A DNA stretch of 34,471 nt, taken from an uncultured Flavobacteriales bacterium. GTDB taxonomy: Bacteria > Bacteroidota > Bacteroidia > Flavobacteriales_D > Parvicellaceae. Made by a program: the position numbers and the translations under genes. Shown here piece after piece: positions 24,975 through 33,887 of this stretch. Every line of letters starts with the position of its first letter. The stretch's first letter is position 1. The notes below the pieces were generated by a model. That model was not told the origin of the DNA and ran no database searches. It saw only the letters and a program-made list of their open reading frames with translations. The DNA lies in the NCBI GenBank assembly GCA_905480225.1, contig CAJQPO010000074.1:1-34471 (forward strand), written 5' to 3'.

Positions 24975-25621
24975 TAAACTGATTTTAATCGGAGATTATA
25001 AGTGATTCCTATGATGTTGTATTTTTCTGGTCTGTACTTTGCAACTAACCCCTGACGCATATAGAATATCTTTATTTCATTCCTTTTGAATAATTTGATA
25101 TCCAACCCAAAAGTCATCCGATATTTCGACAGATAGCTGTTCGCTTTTAATTCTATCCAAGACTCAGCTGAAGTAAAGAACCAAATGCCCTCACCCATAA
25201 AATAAGCAACCTTTAGCTTGGTTCTATTCGCCCAATCCGCACCTTTATAGTCTGTATCTCGCTGCAATCTGTTTCTCAATTGAAAATTAAAAGGGCCGTA
25301 TTTGGCATTTGTCTTTAAATCAACATTTAATCGATGCGATTGCATGGCACCGATGTCATACCTGTTTTTTACAGAAAAGCGATAATTGAACGATGGAGTA
25401 AAAAATTTATGCACTTTATACGAAAACCCAAAATCACTAAAACCAACTTTTAACTGAGTGGAATTCTCATTCAATCTTAAGCCCGGGCGAAAATGCACCT
25501 TAAAATCGTTTAATTTCATGTCGCATTTAAAGCGGTACCAAGTTTCAAAATCTTGAAATTCAGTTTGCGCCTGGAATGAAAATGACGAGCAAATGAGACC
25601 GATAATAATAATCTGTTTCAA
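24971..25621 (-). CDS. DUF2490-type outer-membrane protein
   Basis: The 216-residue protein has a signal peptide (KQIIIIGLICSSFSFQAQ) and many alternating beta-strands with aromatic residues, such as QDFETWYRFKCDMKL, HKFFTPSFNYRFSVK, QSHRLNVDLKT and YNIIGITYNLRL. It fits the DUF2490 family of small outer-membrane beta-barrels of unknown function. The start is TTG at 25621: a TAA lies three codons upstream in frame, and the next ATG is past the signal peptide. The upstream lipoprotein stop ends one base before it, so translation is probably coupled. Confidence 0.75.
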   Translation of the reverse strand: MKQIIIIGLICSSFSFQAQTEFQDFETWYRFKCDMKLNDFKVHFRPGLRLNENSTQLKVGFSDFGFSYKVHKFFTPSFNYRFSVKNRYDIGAMQSHRLNVDLKTNAKYGPFNFQLRNRLQRDTDYKGADWANRTKLKVAYFMGEGIWFFTSAESWIELKANSYLSKYRMTFGLDIKLFKRNEIKIFYMRQGLVAKYRPEKYNIIGITYNLRLKSVY

Positions 25622-25622
25622 A

Positions 25623-26015
25623 TTAACGGTTTAAAACAATGATATTATTCAAGCTGAGCTCTTCTTTTTTATCTGAAATTGTAAAGTCTATTCTCACAAC
25701 AGAATCTGTTCCAAAAGGACACGCCCAACAATCTGAAAATGCATAGAGGGTATAGTTGCCCTTACGCAAATAGTTGAATTCAAAATCACCATTATAACCG
25801 GTTTCTACTTTATCATCAAAAATACCATCATCTGTTCCGTAAATGATATAAACATCCTTGCCTTGTGCACCCACAGTTCCTTGGTCTATAGCACCAACAT
25901 ATAAGTGCTCTTGAAGCTTGCCTGAAACAGAAGCTTGCCCTCCCACTCCTTCTTCTTTAGTGCAACTGGTGCCAAGGATAATCAAGACAACAGTTAGAAT
26001 TGTAATATACCTCAT
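25623..26015 (-). CDS. Small lipoprotein of unknown function with carboxypeptidase-regulatory-like fold
   Basis: The 130-residue protein has a lipoprotein signal ending ILGTSC (Cys18). Residues about 30-128 read like a small Ig-like or prealbumin-like beta sandwich: ASVSGKLQEHLYVGA, KDVYIIYGTDDG, YNGDFEFNYLRKGNYTLYAF, DSVVRIDFTIS and LSLNNIIVL. The segment GDFEFNYLRKGNYTLYAF is the usual strand-loop-strand of such carboxypeptidase-regulatory-like domains, which often transmit or bind at the cell surface. A CWAC pair lies at about residues 96-99. It is co-transcribed with the DUF2490 gene, one base apart, so the two may work together. Confidence 0.7.
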   Translation of the reverse strand: MRYITILTVVLIILGTSCTKEEGVGGQASVSGKLQEHLYVGAIDQGTVGAQGKDVYIIYGTDDGIFDDKVETGYNGDFEFNYLRKGNYTLYAFSDCWACPFGTDSVVRIDFTISDKKEELSLNNIIVLNR

Positions 26016-26262
26016 TTTATAGTTGTTTTCTTACGTACAATAATAAGACAATATTAATTATTTGTAAAATTTGAATACTTGTCTCCAAAGAAGTTTAAAC
26101 GCAAACTTTTCATCAGTAGTATAAATAAATACTTCACGACAAACTATAGAGAAGAATAGAAATTACAAGGTTCAAGATTCATCCCATTTCTTTACACAAG
26201 CCTGCTAGTAACAGTCCTTTTCAAGTGCTCAAAACCAATTCCAAAATAACTTACAGAAAACT

Positions 26263-26955
26263 TTAACTAAAAAGACTTGTTTTCGTTATTGCAGCACGAT
26301 CAAGTATCGTAATCTTTCGACCACTTATTTCAATTAATTGATCATTCTTCATCTCAGAAAGCTTTCGAATAATTGATTCTTGGGCAGTACCAACAAAATT
26401 TGCCAAATTCTCTCGAGATAAATTAATGCCTTGATTATCATAAAGCTCATCTAATAAAAGTAAGGCACTGCAAAGCCTACTGCTTACAGAACTTTGAGCC
26501 ATTGTTGTTAACGCTTCTACCATTTCAGCCAAATCTTCAGCCAAATCTTCCAAAAGCTTTTCTTTTATCTCAGGAACTGCTTGAATCATCTTTAAAAAAT
26601 CTCGACGTTCAACAAAACAAACGGTACAATCTTCAATCGTTGTTGCCGAGACTCCCAGCTCATGTCCGCCAATCAATGTTCTAAATCCCAATAAGTCACC
26701 CCTTTTGGCAAATCGGATGATTTGTTCTTTGCCAGACTCACTGTTTTTATAAATTTTCAATCTACCAGAATTAATACAATAGACTCCCTTAACTTGAGTT
26801 CCTTGTGTCAATAAATCTGAATGAGATTTAAAAATTATGCCATGCTGAACCATCTTCAGCATTTCAGGCTTCTTATTACTCAAAATCTTTAGAATCGACT
26901 GATCTAGAGCTGCACAATTACTACATGAAACAGATTGATTTTGGTTATTGGTCAT
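26263..26955 (-). CDS. Crp/Fnr family transcriptional regulator
   Basis: The 230-residue protein has a cyclic-nucleotide-binding-like domain (about 25-145) with VYCINSGRLKIYKNSESGKE and RFAKRGDLLGFRTLIGGHEL, a dimer helix (LLEDLAEDLAEMVEALTT), and a winged helix (about 165-230) with the recognition helix FVGTAQESIIRKL. Cys occurs at 11 and 14 (CSNC) and at 60, 110 and 113; Cys113 lines up by eye with Cys122 of E. coli FNR. The four-Cys iron-sulfur set of FNR is incomplete, so redox sensing is open. No cAMP-binding Arg-Ser motif is seen. It is monocistronic. Confidence 0.88.
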   Translation of the reverse strand: MTNNQNQSVSCSNCAALDQSILKILSNKKPEMLKMVQHGIIFKSHSDLLTQGTQVKGVYCINSGRLKIYKNSESGKEQIIRFAKRGDLLGFRTLIGGHELGVSATTIEDCTVCFVERRDFLKMIQAVPEIKEKLLEDLAEDLAEMVEALTTMAQSSVSSRLCSALLLLDELYDNQGINLSRENLANFVGTAQESIIRKLSEMKNDQLIEISGRKITILDRAAITKTSLFS

Positions 26956-27020
26956 AATCTAAAAATATAATGATATTAAAATTATTGACTCGTTATTTAG
27001 ATTTAAAAACAAATTGCATC

Positions 27021-27053
27021 AAAAAAAGGCCCTAGAAAACTAAGGCCTTTTAA
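27021..27053 (-). terminator. Terminator after tRNA-Ser
   Basis: AAAAGGCC (27024-27031) pairs with GGCCTTTT (27044-27051). TAG/CTA pairs extend the stem inward to an AAAA loop. Read leftward from the tRNA it ends in a seven-T run. Confidence 0.82.
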
Positions 27054-27060
27054 ATTATTG

Positions 27061-27144
27061 CGGAGAGACAGGGATTCGAACCCTGGCGACAGTTTCCCGT
27101 CGACAGATTAGCAATCTGCTCCATTACCACTCTGGCACCTCTCC
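27061..27144 (-). tRNA. tRNA-Ser (anticodon GCT)
   Basis: The minus strand reads GGAGAGG at the 5' end (27144), pairing with TCTCTCC near the 3' end (one G-U), then discriminator G. The anticodon stem-loop is CAGATT-GCT-AATCTG, anticodon GCT, which reads Ser codons AGC and AGT. A long variable arm lies between the anticodon arm and the T arm (CAGGG-TTCGAAT-CCCTG), as expected of a class II tRNA. CCA is not encoded. The gene stands alone and is followed by a terminator. Confidence 0.97.
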
Positions 27145-27256
27145 TTTAACGGTCTGCAAATATATAACAGATTTTGAAATTGCAACTGCAAATTTCGAAA
27201 ATCTATAGAAGGAGTAAATTGAAGACGGAATAACTTTTATAAAAGCAAGTATTGGT

Positions 27257-27264
27257 TAGTTTTG
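27257..27264 (+). promoter_or_regulatory. Candidate -7 element for the ABC importer operon
   Basis: TAGTTTTG matches TAnnTTTG, 23 bp before ATG 27288. It disfavours the in-frame TTG at 27252. No clear -33 TTG is visible at the right distance. Confidence 0.35.
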
Positions 27265-27287
27265 TAAGTGAGCTCTTAGAAGTTACC

Positions 27288-29021
27288 ATGAATAAAATCT
27301 TGCTTTTCATTCCATTTGTGATTTTTTGCAATTGCACAGAATCTGAAAATCAGCAAGATGATATTGGTATAGCAGATTCAGACTTTGATGTAGTAGCCCA
27401 CATTTCGTCCGAACCCGACGGTCTTCACCCCCTTAATAGCCTCTCTATAAATACAATTAACATTTTTAAAAATTTACACAAGACCTTACTTAAAATTGAT
27501 TTGGTATCGTTAGAGTTAATTCCGGATTTAGCGACTCAATTACCTGAGCAAATAGACAGCAATACATTCAAATATAATCTACGGGAAGATGTTGAATGGG
27601 ACAATGGTGAAACCTTGCTTTCTGAAGACATTCGATTTAGTTTATTACTGGCCTTGTGTCCTTTAAATAATGCACCTCAAAAAAGAACTTCTTTAGAGGC
27701 GTTTGTAGACTCTATTGAAATAATGGATAAAACCAGTTTTACCTATGTAACCAAATTCCCATATGCAGGAGCAAATTACATCTGGGGTGATCTTCCAATA
27801 ATTTCGAAATCATTTTATGATCCTGAAGATGTTTTAAAGGAACTTAGTTTTTATTCCTGTAAAACAAATAATTATCCGTACTCTCAGCAAATACAAGATT
27901 GGTTCACCTCATTTAATTCTCGTCAATATTCTCACAATCCTAAATTTATCAACGGCTTAGGTCCATACAAATTAACCCATTGGGAAGAAGGTCAGCATAT
28001 TACCATTGAAAAAAAAGACAATTGGTGGGGCAAAGACATCCAATCCATTTACCACCAAGCAAATCCACAAAAAATTCATTTCAAAGTAATCGGAGATGAA
28101 CAAACCACTAATGTTGCTTTATTGAATAACGAGATTGATGTGGCTTATGCATTAAGCAGTGCTCAGGCTCATGATTTAGGCAACGATGAACATTTCAAAA
28201 AACAATTCAATCTTAATTTAATTGATGTTTTTGGAATAACATTCATGGCCATCAATTCTCGACCCAGTGAAAATACCGGTAATCCCGTTTTAGAAGACCA
28301 AGCCGTTAGATTAGCAATGAGTTATTCAACACCTTATGCCGAGGTCTTAAACTCCATTTACAATATGGGATCCCGGCAAGTGTCCATTGTAAACAAACAT
28401 AGAGAATACTATCACCATGATCTTAAAATGCCAACACTGAACTTAAAAATAGCCGACTCCATTTTAACCAGTGCAGGATGGATTGATCAAAACCAAGATG
28501 GAATTCGTGAAAATGAGCTAAATGGTGAACGATTGTCGCTCGCATTTGAATTGGGTTACGTCAACAATCCCAGCTTTAAAATAATGGCAGAATTGATTGC
28601 TGCATCGTTCCTTCAAATTGGCATAAGAGCTGAATTAAAACCAATTCAAGCCAATATGATGTTTCAGAAATTAATTTCCCAAGATTATGATGTTTTCATT
28701 TCAAGCATTTCTGGGGATGGTGGTTTTGAAGATTTATCTCAATTATTGCATACTTCTGCTTGGGAGCAACATGCATTTAATTTTACGGGATTTGGAGATG
28801 ACGAATCCGATCAATTGCTTGATCGTATAAATAAATCCTTCGACAAGAATAATCAAAATGAACTTTACCTTCGACTTCAAGAAAAATTTAATGAGCAAGC
28901 GACTTTTATTATTCTGTACTCATTACAACAAAAAATTGCAGTAAGTAAAAAGTTTATCAATCCGATATGCTATGCCGAAAAACCGTCGATTCTTTTGAAT
29001 GCATTGGAAATAGCACCGTAA
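27288..29021 (+). CDS. Peptide/nickel-type ABC transporter substrate-binding lipoprotein
   Basis: From ATG 27288 (MNKILLFIPFVIFCNC) the protein has 577 residues and a lipoprotein signal, with Cys16 the likely anchor. The body is a family 5 solute-binding protein: DGLHPLNSLSI, ELIPDLATQLPE, FKYNLREDVEWDNGETLLSE, INGLGPYKLTHWEEGQHITI, and a C-terminal half with KPIQANMMFQKLISQDYDV. It captures peptides or similar solutes in the periplasm and hands them to the two permeases that follow. The lipobox FCNC is loose but acceptable in Bacteroidota. The first permease starts 30 bp downstream. No ATPase gene is found in the window. Confidence 0.9.
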   Translation: MNKILLFIPFVIFCNCTESENQQDDIGIADSDFDVVAHISSEPDGLHPLNSLSINTINIFKNLHKTLLKIDLVSLELIPDLATQLPEQIDSNTFKYNLREDVEWDNGETLLSEDIRFSLLLALCPLNNAPQKRTSLEAFVDSIEIMDKTSFTYVTKFPYAGANYIWGDLPIISKSFYDPEDVLKELSFYSCKTNNYPYSQQIQDWFTSFNSRQYSHNPKFINGLGPYKLTHWEEGQHITIEKKDNWWGKDIQSIYHQANPQKIHFKVIGDEQTTNVALLNNEIDVAYALSSAQAHDLGNDEHFKKQFNLNLIDVFGITFMAINSRPSENTGNPVLEDQAVRLAMSYSTPYAEVLNSIYNMGSRQVSIVNKHREYYHHDLKMPTLNLKIADSILTSAGWIDQNQDGIRENELNGERLSLAFELGYVNNPSFKIMAELIAASFLQIGIRAELKPIQANMMFQKLISQDYDVFISSISGDGGFEDLSQLLHTSAWEQHAFNFTGFGDDESDQLLDRINKSFDKNNQNELYLRLQEKFNEQATFIILYSLQQKIAVSKKFINPICYAEKPSILLNALEIAP

Positions 29022-29050
29022 GTTTCAAGATTTATTGATACTTTGAATAC

Positions 29051-30424
29051 ATGCTTCTATTTGTAGTTAAAAGGACTTTGAGGTTTATTCCAATATTATT
29101 CGCTATCGCAATACTTGGATTTCTTTTAACTGCATATATGCCAGGAGATCCAGTAAAAAAAAATTTGATTGCCCGTTACGGAGCGGACTATAAGAATTCT
29201 GTATTAGATTCAAAACAGCTTCAGTCCAACATATATAAAGAACTCGGTCTAGACAAACCTCTTTTCTATTTTTCAATTAATTCCTACAATGCTTGTGACA
29301 CGCTTTTTAAAATTCAAGATTATGATCAAAGAAAAGCCATGGAGCGTTTGTGTTATATGTATGGGTGTTGGGAGAACATCCAGACTTATTTTAATACAAT
29401 CAATACATACATTGCAAACAACAGTACTGAAAAGAAGGCCTTAATCAATCTTAGGAAAGAATACGAAAATAAGCGCATTCTTCTTTTACTTTCAAGAATT
29501 AGCAGTCGAAACAACAGACAAGGAATAAATTTAGAAAAATTATATGCGAACATTGTATCTTCTAAATCACTCACGGGTAATTACATTCCTACCCTAAATC
29601 TAAATGGTTATGAAAATCAATTCAATCTATGGCTATTTGGTAACGGTCAGCAGCGAAAAGGAATCATCAGAGGAGATTTTGGCTACTCCTTGCGAACTGG
29701 AGAACCGATTGGACAATTTATTTGGAAAAAGCTCGGCTATTCTTTAGAACTAATATTGATAGCTGTTTCATTGGCCTTTCTATTCGCCATACCAACTGGA
29801 ATGCGTTTAACCAGAATCAAATCTAAATACTCACAGAATGTGCTAAATATTCTAATCTATTTGATGTATTCCATCCCAGGTTATCTAGTAGCTACTTTAT
29901 TGATTTTCTTCTTTGCGAATACGCAAACACTTTATTGGTTTCCTGAAAGTGGCTTATACCCTATTGGCTATCATCCCTCTGAACATTCATATTGGGCGAA
30001 TTTAAGAACAGGGATGCCGTACATGATTTTACCCATATTAACCTATGCCATTAGTGCATTTGCGTTCATATCAAAGCTGACTAAAAACATCACTACTGAT
30101 GAGTTAAACTTTGATTATTACAAAACCGCTCTAGCCAAAGGACTATCAGCAAAACAAGCTACCCGAAAGCATGTATTGAAAAACATCTTAATCCCACTCG
30201 TTACCTTGTTTACACAAATTTTACCCGTTGCAGTTGGCGGAACGCTAATCGTAGAATTGATATTCCAATACCCCGGTATAGGCCAAGTAACTTATGATGC
30301 CGCCCTGAATGCCAATTATCCGGTTATTATAGCTGTATTTACCATATCTGGCTTAATGACAGTTGCCGCCTATTTATTAGCTGATATTGTTTATGCCCTA
30401 ATTAACCCCAAACTCCGCCATTGA
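29051..30424 (+). CDS. ABC transporter permease, DppB/OppB-type, with a large periplasmic insertion
   Basis: The 457-residue permease begins FVVKRTLRFIPILFAIAILG with the usual first helix and MPGDPV motif. After LGLDKP (66-70) about 115 extra residues (about 75-195) precede the expected GDFGYSL (208-214). The insertion includes Cys82, Cys101 and Cys106 and a charged helical part (NSTEKKALINLRKEYENKR). Five membrane helices follow, and an EAA-loop near 357-383 (YYKTALAKGLSAKQATRKHV) contacts the ATPase. Ordinary DppB proteins are about 310-340 residues. The substrate is probably peptide-like. The second permease begins with the ATG right after this stop. Confidence 0.9.
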   Translation: MLLFVVKRTLRFIPILFAIAILGFLLTAYMPGDPVKKNLIARYGADYKNSVLDSKQLQSNIYKELGLDKPLFYFSINSYNACDTLFKIQDYDQRKAMERLCYMYGCWENIQTYFNTINTYIANNSTEKKALINLRKEYENKRILLLLSRISSRNNRQGINLEKLYANIVSSKSLTGNYIPTLNLNGYENQFNLWLFGNGQQRKGIIRGDFGYSLRTGEPIGQFIWKKLGYSLELILIAVSLAFLFAIPTGMRLTRIKSKYSQNVLNILIYLMYSIPGYLVATLLIFFFANTQTLYWFPESGLYPIGYHPSEHSYWANLRTGMPYMILPILTYAISAFAFISKLTKNITTDELNFDYYKTALAKGLSAKQATRKHVLKNILIPLVTLFTQILPVAVGGTLIVELIFQYPGIGQVTYDAALNANYPVIIAVFTISGLMTVAAYLLADIVYALINPKLRH

Positions 30425-31690
30425 ATGAACCGTATTTCAACAATAATCCGTTCCATGAAAAAGGGAATTAAATGGCATTTGAGAATTCTATTAATTCTAT
30501 TACTTGTATCGTTTTTTGCACCGATAATCACCAATAATAAACCAATTTATTTTAAATTAAATGACATCCATCATTTTCCCGCATTTAAGGATTTAATTAA
30601 TCCCAATCACACCATTATTATCGATGGAAGGGTACTAAATTCTTCATCTGATTGGCGGAACATGAAATATCAGTCCGTTTTATGGGCACCTTTAAGAAAC
30701 GGGGCCATGGCCCGAGATCCACACAACCAAGATTTTCAATCACCATTAAAAAGAAGTGTTTATAATGATGGTAAAATAAAGGAAATTACATCTCAACATA
30801 TTCTTGGAACCGATAGGCAGGGACATGATGTGTTTGCGCAGCTCTTAAGCGGTATTAAATACAGCTTAATGATTGGCTTTTCGTCCATTATCTTAGCAGC
30901 AGCATTGGGAATATTACTCGGTGCCGTTTCTGGATTTTATCAAAATGTTTACAAAATTGGAAAAGGGGCGCTAATTGCAATATGCATCAGTCTGTTGCCT
31001 GCCTGGTTTTATGGGTTTTCAATTAGAAGCTATGCGATTATAGATGGCTTTCAGGAAAATGCTATTAACGGTACACTTCAAATCCTGTTCTCTCTACTCA
31101 TTTTTGTCGGAATTATTAAAATATTTACGTGGTTAGGCAAAAGGATTGATAAGGCTTTTGAACTTGGCTTCATTAACTTTCCTATCGATAATTTTATTAC
31201 TGGGATTACTGAAATTTTCTCCTCTGTTCCAAGTATAATTATTGTTGTGACAGTAGCAGCCATTACAGGGGGTAAGAGTACGTTAATACTTATCATTTTA
31301 TTAGGATTATCGAGCTGGCCGGTCTTTGCCAGAATAACTAGAGGCGAAGTGCTTCGTTTAAAAGGCATGCCATATATTGAATCTGCTACTGCTCTTGGCA
31401 TTAAAAAATCCAAGATCATTACCCATCATATTTTGATCAATGCAATGCCCACTTTAACCGTTGCGATAGCGTTTGGATTTGGAAGCGTTCTTCTGGCTGA
31501 GTCTGCACTGTCCTTCTTAAATATCGGTGTTCCAGACCACACCATTACATTAGGAGCACTCCTAAGGTCTGGAAGGGAACATATTCAAGCATGGTGGCTT
31601 ATCGTATTTCCAGGAGCTATGATATTCCTGTTAATCTACCTGTTCAATCAAATTGGAGATCGAATATCAGAACGATCTAATCCTGTTTAA
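30425..31690 (+). CDS. ABC transporter permease, DppC/OppC-type, with insertions
   Basis: The 421-residue permease has a short cytoplasmic start, helix 1 (WHLRILLILLLVSFFAPII), and a long periplasmic stretch (about 37-125) before LGTDRQGHDVFAQLLSGIKY (128-147). DppC is usually about 280-300 residues. A second insertion of about 75 residues (about 175-255), with two extra hydrophobic segments, lies between SGFYQ and ITEIFSSVPS. The EAA-loop reads YIESATALGIKKSKIITHHI, and the end has HTITLGALLRSGREHIQAWW. It pairs with the preceding permease to form the channel. The operon seems to stop here; the ATPase must lie elsewhere. Confidence 0.9.
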   Translation: MNRISTIIRSMKKGIKWHLRILLILLLVSFFAPIITNNKPIYFKLNDIHHFPAFKDLINPNHTIIIDGRVLNSSSDWRNMKYQSVLWAPLRNGAMARDPHNQDFQSPLKRSVYNDGKIKEITSQHILGTDRQGHDVFAQLLSGIKYSLMIGFSSIILAAALGILLGAVSGFYQNVYKIGKGALIAICISLLPAWFYGFSIRSYAIIDGFQENAINGTLQILFSLLIFVGIIKIFTWLGKRIDKAFELGFINFPIDNFITGITEIFSSVPSIIIVVTVAAITGGKSTLILIILLGLSSWPVFARITRGEVLRLKGMPYIESATALGIKKSKIITHHILINAMPTLTVAIAFGFGSVLLAESALSFLNIGVPDHTITLGALLRSGREHIQAWWLIVFPGAMIFLLIYLFNQIGDRISERSNPV

Positions 31691-31758
31691 GAAGGAAAAT
31701 CACTTTTTATTCCGACTGTATTTAGCTACATTCGTGACCAAATTTTTGAATGAGAATT

Positions 31759-32934
31759 ATGAAAGAAGTATACATTATTTCAGCGGTAAGAACACCAATG
31801 GGTAGCTTTGGAGGAAAACTATCAACAGTTCCAGCGACCAAATTAGGTGCTATAGCTATACAAGGTGCTTTATCAAAGGCAGGCATTGACCCTACAGAGG
31901 TAAATGAAGTCTTGATGGGCAATGTTTTACAAGCTAATTTGGGACAAGCGCCAGCCAGACAAGCGGCCATGTTTGCTGGAATAAGCGACTTGGTGCCATG
32001 TACAACAATCAATAAGGTTTGTGCTTCGGGGATGAAAGCAATTTCAATGGGTGTTCAGTCAATATTATTGGGTGACAACGATGTTGTAGTAGCTGGAGGA
32101 ATGGAAAACATGAGTCAAGTTCCACATTATCAAATGGCCAGAAATGCAAAGAAGCTCGGAAACATTACCGTAATTGATGGCATGGTGCAAGATGGCCTTA
32201 CAGATGTTTATAATAAAGTGCACATGGGCAATTGTGCAGAATCTTGTGCAGCCGAACACAACTTCTCAAGAGAAGAACAAGACGCTTTTGCGATTGAATC
32301 CTATAAACGTGCAGCAGCTGCTTGGGAACAAAAGAAATTTGACAACGAAATCGTACCCGTTGAAGTTCCGCAAAGAAAGGGAGACCCTATTGTCGTTACT
32401 GAAGACGAGGAATACATGAGTGTCAAAATCGATAAAATTCCTGCCTTACGGCCCGCATTTGTAAAAGATGGTACGGTAACCGCTGCTAACGCTTCTTCAC
32501 TTAATGATGGTGCTTCTGCTTTGATTTTAATGAGTAAATCAAAAGCCGAGGAGTTGGGTGTAAAGCCAATTGCCAAAATAATTGGGTATGCAGATGCTGC
32601 TCATCAGCCAGAATGGTTTACAACCGCACCTTCAAAAGCCGTGCCCAAAGCACTTAAAAATGCCGGATTATCAAAAGATGACATCGATTATTGGGAACTA
32701 AATCAAGCTTTTTCTGTTGTTGGTTTAGTAAATACTAAGTTATTGGGACTTGACCCGACAAAAGTAGATGTAAATGGAGGGGCTGTGGCTCTTGGCCATC
32801 CGCTCGGTAATTCTGGATCCAGAATCATAGTTACATTGGTCAATGTTCTGAAACAAAATAATGGTACATATGGTGCCGCAGGGATATGTAATGGAGGTGG
32901 CGGAGCTTCGGCCATGATTATCGAGAATATGTAA
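31759..32934 (+). CDS. Acetyl-CoA C-acetyltransferase (thiolase)
   Basis: ATG 31759 (MKEVYIISAVRTPMGSFGG) is the usual thiolase start; an ATG three codons upstream is less likely. The protein has 391 residues, a standard length. Landmarks are NKVCASGMKAI with the acyl-binding Cys near residue 88, GGMENMSQVPH, GHPLGNSGSRI with the catalytic His, and GICNGGGGASA with the second active-site Cys. It joins or cleaves acetyl-CoA and acetoacetyl-CoA (or longer 3-ketoacyl-CoA); the direction and chain length are not visible. It is monocistronic, closed by a strong terminator. The start region has the near-match TACATTCG to a -7 element at 31727-31734. Confidence 0.95.
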   Translation: MKEVYIISAVRTPMGSFGGKLSTVPATKLGAIAIQGALSKAGIDPTEVNEVLMGNVLQANLGQAPARQAAMFAGISDLVPCTTINKVCASGMKAISMGVQSILLGDNDVVVAGGMENMSQVPHYQMARNAKKLGNITVIDGMVQDGLTDVYNKVHMGNCAESCAAEHNFSREEQDAFAIESYKRAAAAWEQKKFDNEIVPVEVPQRKGDPIVVTEDEEYMSVKIDKIPALRPAFVKDGTVTAANASSLNDGASALILMSKSKAEELGVKPIAKIIGYADAAHQPEWFTTAPSKAVPKALKNAGLSKDDIDYWELNQAFSVVGLVNTKLLGLDPTKVDVNGGAVALGHPLGNSGSRIIVTLVNVLKQNNGTYGAAGICNGGGGASAMIIENM

Positions 32935-32954
32935 ACTCACACATTAGTTTTTTA

Positions 32955-32992
32955 AAAAAGGGTAGTCATTTTAACTACCCTTTCTTAATTTT
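32955..32992 (+). terminator. Rho-independent terminator after the thiolase gene
   Basis: AAAGGGTAGT (32957-32966) pairs with ACTACCCTTT (32974-32983) across a 7-base loop, and a T-rich tract follows. The next gene starts only 17 bp beyond the stem. Confidence 0.9.
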
Positions 32993-32999
32993 AGGCCTG

Positions 33000-33773
33000 A
33001 TGGAATATGGAATTTGTAATTTAGGTAGTATCCCGGCCAGAGCAGAAGCCTCTGACCAATCTGAAATAGTAACACAAGTCCTTTTTGGCGAACACTTTGA
33101 AGTTCTGCAGCAAGAAGAAAAATGGCTAAAAATCAAATTATTCCAAGATAAATATGAAGCTTGGATTTGTCAAAAGCAATGGCTAGAAATTACTTTTAGT
33201 GAATATGAAGAGCTTTCGATTCATTCATTTCCTGTGGTTAGCGAAATCAATGCTATGGTTACGAATGTAAATTCAGGAAATACAATACCCGTTAGTATGG
33301 GTGCCGTGCTACCCTATTTTCAAAACGGGCAATTTCGATTAAGAAATGAACAATACAGTTACAGCGGCAGTACAGCCTCTAATAATACGGCTGACGTAAA
33401 CACATACGCTACTTCGCTTCTTAATGTACCCTATTTGTGGGGGGGCAGAGGACCAATGGGGATTGATTGTTCTGGCTTTACCCAATTGGTTTATAAATTG
33501 CTAGGGCATTCCATACCAAGAGATGCCTATCAACAAGCAGAATTAGGTGAAACTATTTCCTTTATTGATCTCGTGGAACCCGGTGATTTATTGTTCTTCG
33601 ACAATCAAGATGGACACATTAATCATGTAGGTATAGCGCTTAGTTCTGAAGAAATAATTCATTCTTCGGGATATGTAAGATTGGACAAAATAGATCATGA
33701 AGGCATTTTCATGGAACAAAACAAAAAATACACCCACAAATTAAGACTTATAAAAAGGGTCTTTGGTCTGTAA
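33000..33773 (+). CDS. Cytoplasmic NlpC/P60 (C40) peptidase with N-terminal SH3-like domain
   Basis: The 257-residue protein begins directly with the SH3-like domain (MEYGICNLGSIPARAEASDQ, VLFGEHFEVL, EKWLKIKL). It has no signal peptide, so it should be cytoplasmic. The NlpC/P60 domain (about 130-257) has VPYLWGGRGPMGIDCSGF with nucleophile Cys157, GDLLFFDNQDGHINHVGIAL with His209, and a third motif at EEIIHSSG. The layout resembles YkfC-like dipeptidyl peptidases that process cell-wall-derived gamma-D-Glu-diamino acid peptides for recycling. The start at 33000 is fixed by the domain. The leader after the thiolase terminator is only about 10-17 bases. Confidence 0.92.
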   Translation: MEYGICNLGSIPARAEASDQSEIVTQVLFGEHFEVLQQEEKWLKIKLFQDKYEAWICQKQWLEITFSEYEELSIHSFPVVSEINAMVTNVNSGNTIPVSMGAVLPYFQNGQFRLRNEQYSYSGSTASNNTADVNTYATSLLNVPYLWGGRGPMGIDCSGFTQLVYKLLGHSIPRDAYQQAELGETISFIDLVEPGDLLFFDNQDGHINHVGIALSSEEIIHSSGYVRLDKIDHEGIFMEQNKKYTHKLRLIKRVFGL

Positions 33774-33887
33774 TAATGACACGTTATCACTTTCTTCTTC
33801 ATTTGTTTATGCCAATTTAACAGACACACTGGTCCTTTTTGCACTTGGTTTATATTTTGATGCTATTCTAAATAGTTAAATAAAACC

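Noticed and set aside
26016..26262. 247-bp gap between the small lipoprotein and the Crp/Fnr gene
   Set aside because: I looked for a small RNA, a repeat or a short gene and saw none that I could support.
27252..27287. TTG start of the ABC substrate-binding protein
   Set aside because: It overlaps the candidate -7 element and adds residues before a lipoprotein signal; ATG 27288 is preferred.
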